Part shown: one piece after another, positions 5,350 to 6,706 of the stretch | Position numbering within the stretch: the stretch's first letter is position 1 | Layout of the letters: each line of letters begins with the position of its first letter | NCBI GenBank assembly: GCA_027024625.1 | Contig: JALVRY010000093.1 | Location: 1 to 6,706, forward strand | DNA: 6,706 nt | Direction of reading: 5' to 3' | Source: Thiotrichaceae bacterium | GTDB lineage: Bacteria; Pseudomonadota; Gammaproteobacteria; Thiotrichales; Thiotrichaceae | Notes under the pieces: generated by a model | Seen by the model: only the letters and a program-made list of their open reading frames with translations | The model's database searches: none | Told to the model about the DNA's origin: nothing | Made by a program: the position numbers and the translations under genes

Positions 5350-5604
5350 ATGAAAAAAGTGATATATATGATAGCCTTTTTCTGCTTTTTATCAGGAGCG
5401 GCATACTCAGTTCCTCATAAAAATAATGAATCTGATACCGCTATAATGTCAAAATCAGATGTAGAAAAGGCCGTAAAGAAAAAATACAAAGGTAAAATAA
5501 TTTCGATTGAAAGCAAGCCCATAACTGGTCATCCAAACTGTCACATTGTAAAAATGAAGACGCCGTCTGGTGGTATTAGATATATACGTTATGCGTGTAA
5601 ATAA
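5350..5604 (+). CDS. Small exported PepSY-like protein
   Basis: This is an 84-residue protein with a clear signal peptide (MKKVIYMIAFFCFLSGAAYS, likely cut after residue 20), leaving about 64 residues in the periplasm. The mature part, a helix (SKSDVEKAVKKKYKGKI) followed by strands (ISIESKPI, HIVKMKTPSGGIRYIRYACK), has the layout of a single PepSY domain, a small fold often linked to protease inhibition or to sensor kinases; the family call is by pattern only. Two cysteines (HPNC and YAC near the C-terminus) may form a disulfide. The start is firm: GGGAGGTG precedes the ATG at ideal spacing. It is alone on this strand, with a palindrome-rich promoter region upstream and an inverted repeat downstream at 5664-5745. 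Confidence 0.85.
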   Translation: MKKVIYMIAFFCFLSGAAYSVPHKNNESDTAIMSKSDVEKAVKKKYKGKIISIESKPITGHPNCHIVKMKTPSGGIRYIRYACK

Positions 5605-5663
5605 GAATTTTTACCTGTAACGGTGAGAGTTATAACAAGCTAAATTCAAGCAAAAGCTAAAAG

Positions 5664-5745
5664 TTACACTACTCCATTCTAATGAGATAAATACTGAAGA
5701 GCATGACATTATCAGACATTTAAACAATCAGAATGGACGGTGTAA
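5664..5745. repeat. Inverted repeat pair between the PepSY-like gene and yceI
   Basis: TTACACTACTCCATTCT (5664-5680) and AGAATGGACGGTGTAA (5730-5745) pair over TTACAC and TCCATTCT, broken by a 3-versus-2-base mismatch bubble. The arms enclose 49 bases with no reading frame. It could be a hairpin at the convergent gene ends or a short foldback element of a different kind. There is no T-run, so it is not a standard intrinsic terminator. Confidence 0.5.
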
Positions 5746-5759
5746 TCACTATCAGGTGA

Positions 5760-6359
5760 CTATTTATTTGATACTCGAACGCCTTCTATTGATAACATCA
5801 TTTCAACATTCTTCGATGCCGGCCCCAAGTCTTTCATAATACCGTAATCTGCCATTGCGAATGTCGTCTTACCTTCAAAGCCACGACGATAACCGCCCCA
5901 AGGGTCATCACCCGCTCCTACTAATTCAACAGCAATCTCAATCGGCTTGGTTACACCATGCAAGGTGAAGTCACCTTTCAATACACCTTTGCCATCCTTT
6001 CCTTGTGTGTAGCCTGTGCTAACGAATTTCGCTTCGGGGAATTGACTAACATCTAAAAAATCTTTACTACGCAGATGTTTATCTCGTTCCGCATGGTTTG
6101 AATCAACACTTTTTGTATTGATTGTTACTTCAACTGAGTTTTTTTCTGGTGCTTTATCATCAACGGTAAATTTTCCATCAAAATCATTAAATCGACCATA
6201 AAGCCAGCTATAGCCTAAGTGCTGTACTCTAAATTTAATCGATGCATGCATACCTTTTTTATCAATAACATAATCTTCAGCTGCGGCAGTCATAGAGCCT
6301 GCCAGTAAGCCGATAGATAGCACCGCGGCGGTAAATGTAGGTATTGTAAATTTCATCAT
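5760..6359 (-). CDS. yceI: YceI family periplasmic protein
   Basis: This 199-residue protein has a Sec signal peptide (residues 1 to about 27, ending TAAAED) and a full YceI domain from about residue 28 to the end. YceI proteins form a lipocalin-like beta barrel in the periplasm that binds long isoprenoid lipids. Family features visible are YVIDKKGMHASIKFRVQHLG, GRFNDFDGKFTVDD, SVEVTINTKSVDSNHAERDK, HLRSKDFLDVSQFPEAKFVS and LKGDFTLHGVTKPIEI. The length is typical and there is no frame damage. An AAAGGA site precedes the first of two adjacent ATG codons, so the start is fixed within one residue. The cytochrome b561 gene ends 33 bases upstream on the same strand, reproducing the yceJ-yceI order of Escherichia coli and implying one transcript and a joint membrane/periplasmic role, possibly with quinone or another isoprenoid. 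Confidence 0.96.
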   Translation of the reverse strand: MMKFTIPTFTAAVLSIGLLAGSMTAAAEDYVIDKKGMHASIKFRVQHLGYSWLYGRFNDFDGKFTVDDKAPEKNSVEVTINTKSVDSNHAERDKHLRSKDFLDVSQFPEAKFVSTGYTQGKDGKGVLKGDFTLHGVTKPIEIAVELVGAGDDPWGGYRRGFEGKTTFAMADYGIMKDLGPASKNVEMMLSIEGVRVSNK

Positions 6360-6392
6360 AGTTTCCTTTCGTTTTAGTGAGACATGAATGTG

Positions 6393-6706
6393 CTAGGATT
6401 TTCTCACCCATAGCATTCGTTTAAGTGTGCGATCTTTAAAGTTAAAATGATGAATCAATGCCGCTATCGCATGCAGCATGATCATTAGAATAAAAATAGT
6501 GCCGATAACAGCATGGATAGAACCCGCTACTTCCCCTCTATCGGCGTTATCAGAAAATACAGCGGGGAGTTCAAACCAACCAAACACATCAATCCCCTGC
6601 CCTTTTGCAGTTGAGATTAAATAGCCACTGATCAGCAATAAAATAATAAGCAGGTAGATAGCCCAATGCCCAAGCTTGGCTAAGATAATCACACGGGGAT
6701 TACTCT
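6393..6706 (-). CDS. Cytochrome b561 family protein (YceJ-like), 5' truncated
   Basis: The last 103 residues of a membrane cytochrome b are visible; the frame is open to the window edge (SNPRVIILAKLGHW...), so the first two helices lie outside. Family length is about 180 residues. The third membrane segment follows GHW (LGHWAIYLLIILLLISGYLI), a periplasmic stretch contains VFGWFELPAVF, and the fourth segment (HAVIGTIFILMIMLHAIAAL) ends at IHHF. Histidines in GHW, SIHAVIG and LHAIAALIHH correspond to the region of the haem ligands in CybB-like proteins. Such proteins oxidise or reduce quinones in the inner membrane. A GTG at 6692 is not a real start, since conserved family sequence continues upstream of it. 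It precedes yceI by 33 bases and is probably co-transcribed with it. Confidence 0.93.
   Translation of the reverse strand, partial: SNPRVIILAKLGHWAIYLLIILLLISGYLISTAKGQGIDVFGWFELPAVFSDNADRGEVAGSIHAVIGTIFILMIMLHAIAALIHHFNFKDRTLKRMLWVRKS

Noticed and set aside
4593..5674. Shared 11-base word TTACACTACTC near the VOC promoter (minus strand) and in the 5664-5745 inverted repeat
   Set aside because: Several 11-base matches are expected by chance within a window of this size, and the similarity does not extend into the flanks.

Overview
The window is about 6.7 kb of AT-rich chromosome. The gene content points to a gammaproteobacterium: a RIO1-type kinase next to a DUF1244 gene, a cytochrome b561/YceI pair in the yceJ-yceI order, and a YafY-type WYL regulator beside a VOC-fold protein. 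The genus cannot be told from the sequence. There are no rRNA, tRNA or CRISPR features and no complete transposase gene.

Layout. Positions 1-1112 (+) hold the C-terminal TPR part of a large protein that starts outside the window; it resembles the tails of STAND/NACHT-type NTPases. Positions 1233-2423 (-) are a two-gene operon, DUF1244 then RIO1-family kinase. Positions 2520-2688 hold a 159-bp foldback element (MITE-like) inserted immediately before the start codon of a small lipoprotein gene (2687-3226, +). Positions 3217-4079 (-) are a YafY/WYL regulator gene split by a second, related 160-bp element (3488-3647). A VOC-family gene (4189-4560, -) lies upstream of the regulator and has a perfect palindrome in its promoter region. 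Positions 4680-5090 (-) and 5350-5604 (+) are two small exported proteins, transcribed divergently from a 259-bp region with an exact FNR-type box and two further perfect palindromes. Positions 5760-6706 (-) carry yceI and the 3' part of a cytochrome b561 gene.

The main discovery is the pair of foldback elements. They share GAGAC...GTCTC ends, length (159 and 160 bp), an AATTCCCC block and a nearly identical central loop (TCAGCCAATAGC ... GCTATTACCTTCATT). Their long stems differ in sequence, yet each stem is perfectly or nearly perfectly self-complementary within its own copy. Removing one element plus one 4-bp flanking repeat from the regulator gene restores an uninterrupted 232-codon WYL regulator, so that copy is a genuine insertion. 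The other copy separates the lipoprotein gene from its original ribosome binding site and supplies a replacement. The two insertions probably altered expression of the neighbouring genes: loss of the effector domain of the regulator next to the VOC gene, and a new 5' leader for the lipoprotein gene.

No gene-free stretch exceeds 300 bases. The longest are 2424-2686 (promoter region plus element 1) and 5091-5349 (divergent regulatory region). The 1113-1232 gap shows no convincing terminator or RNA.
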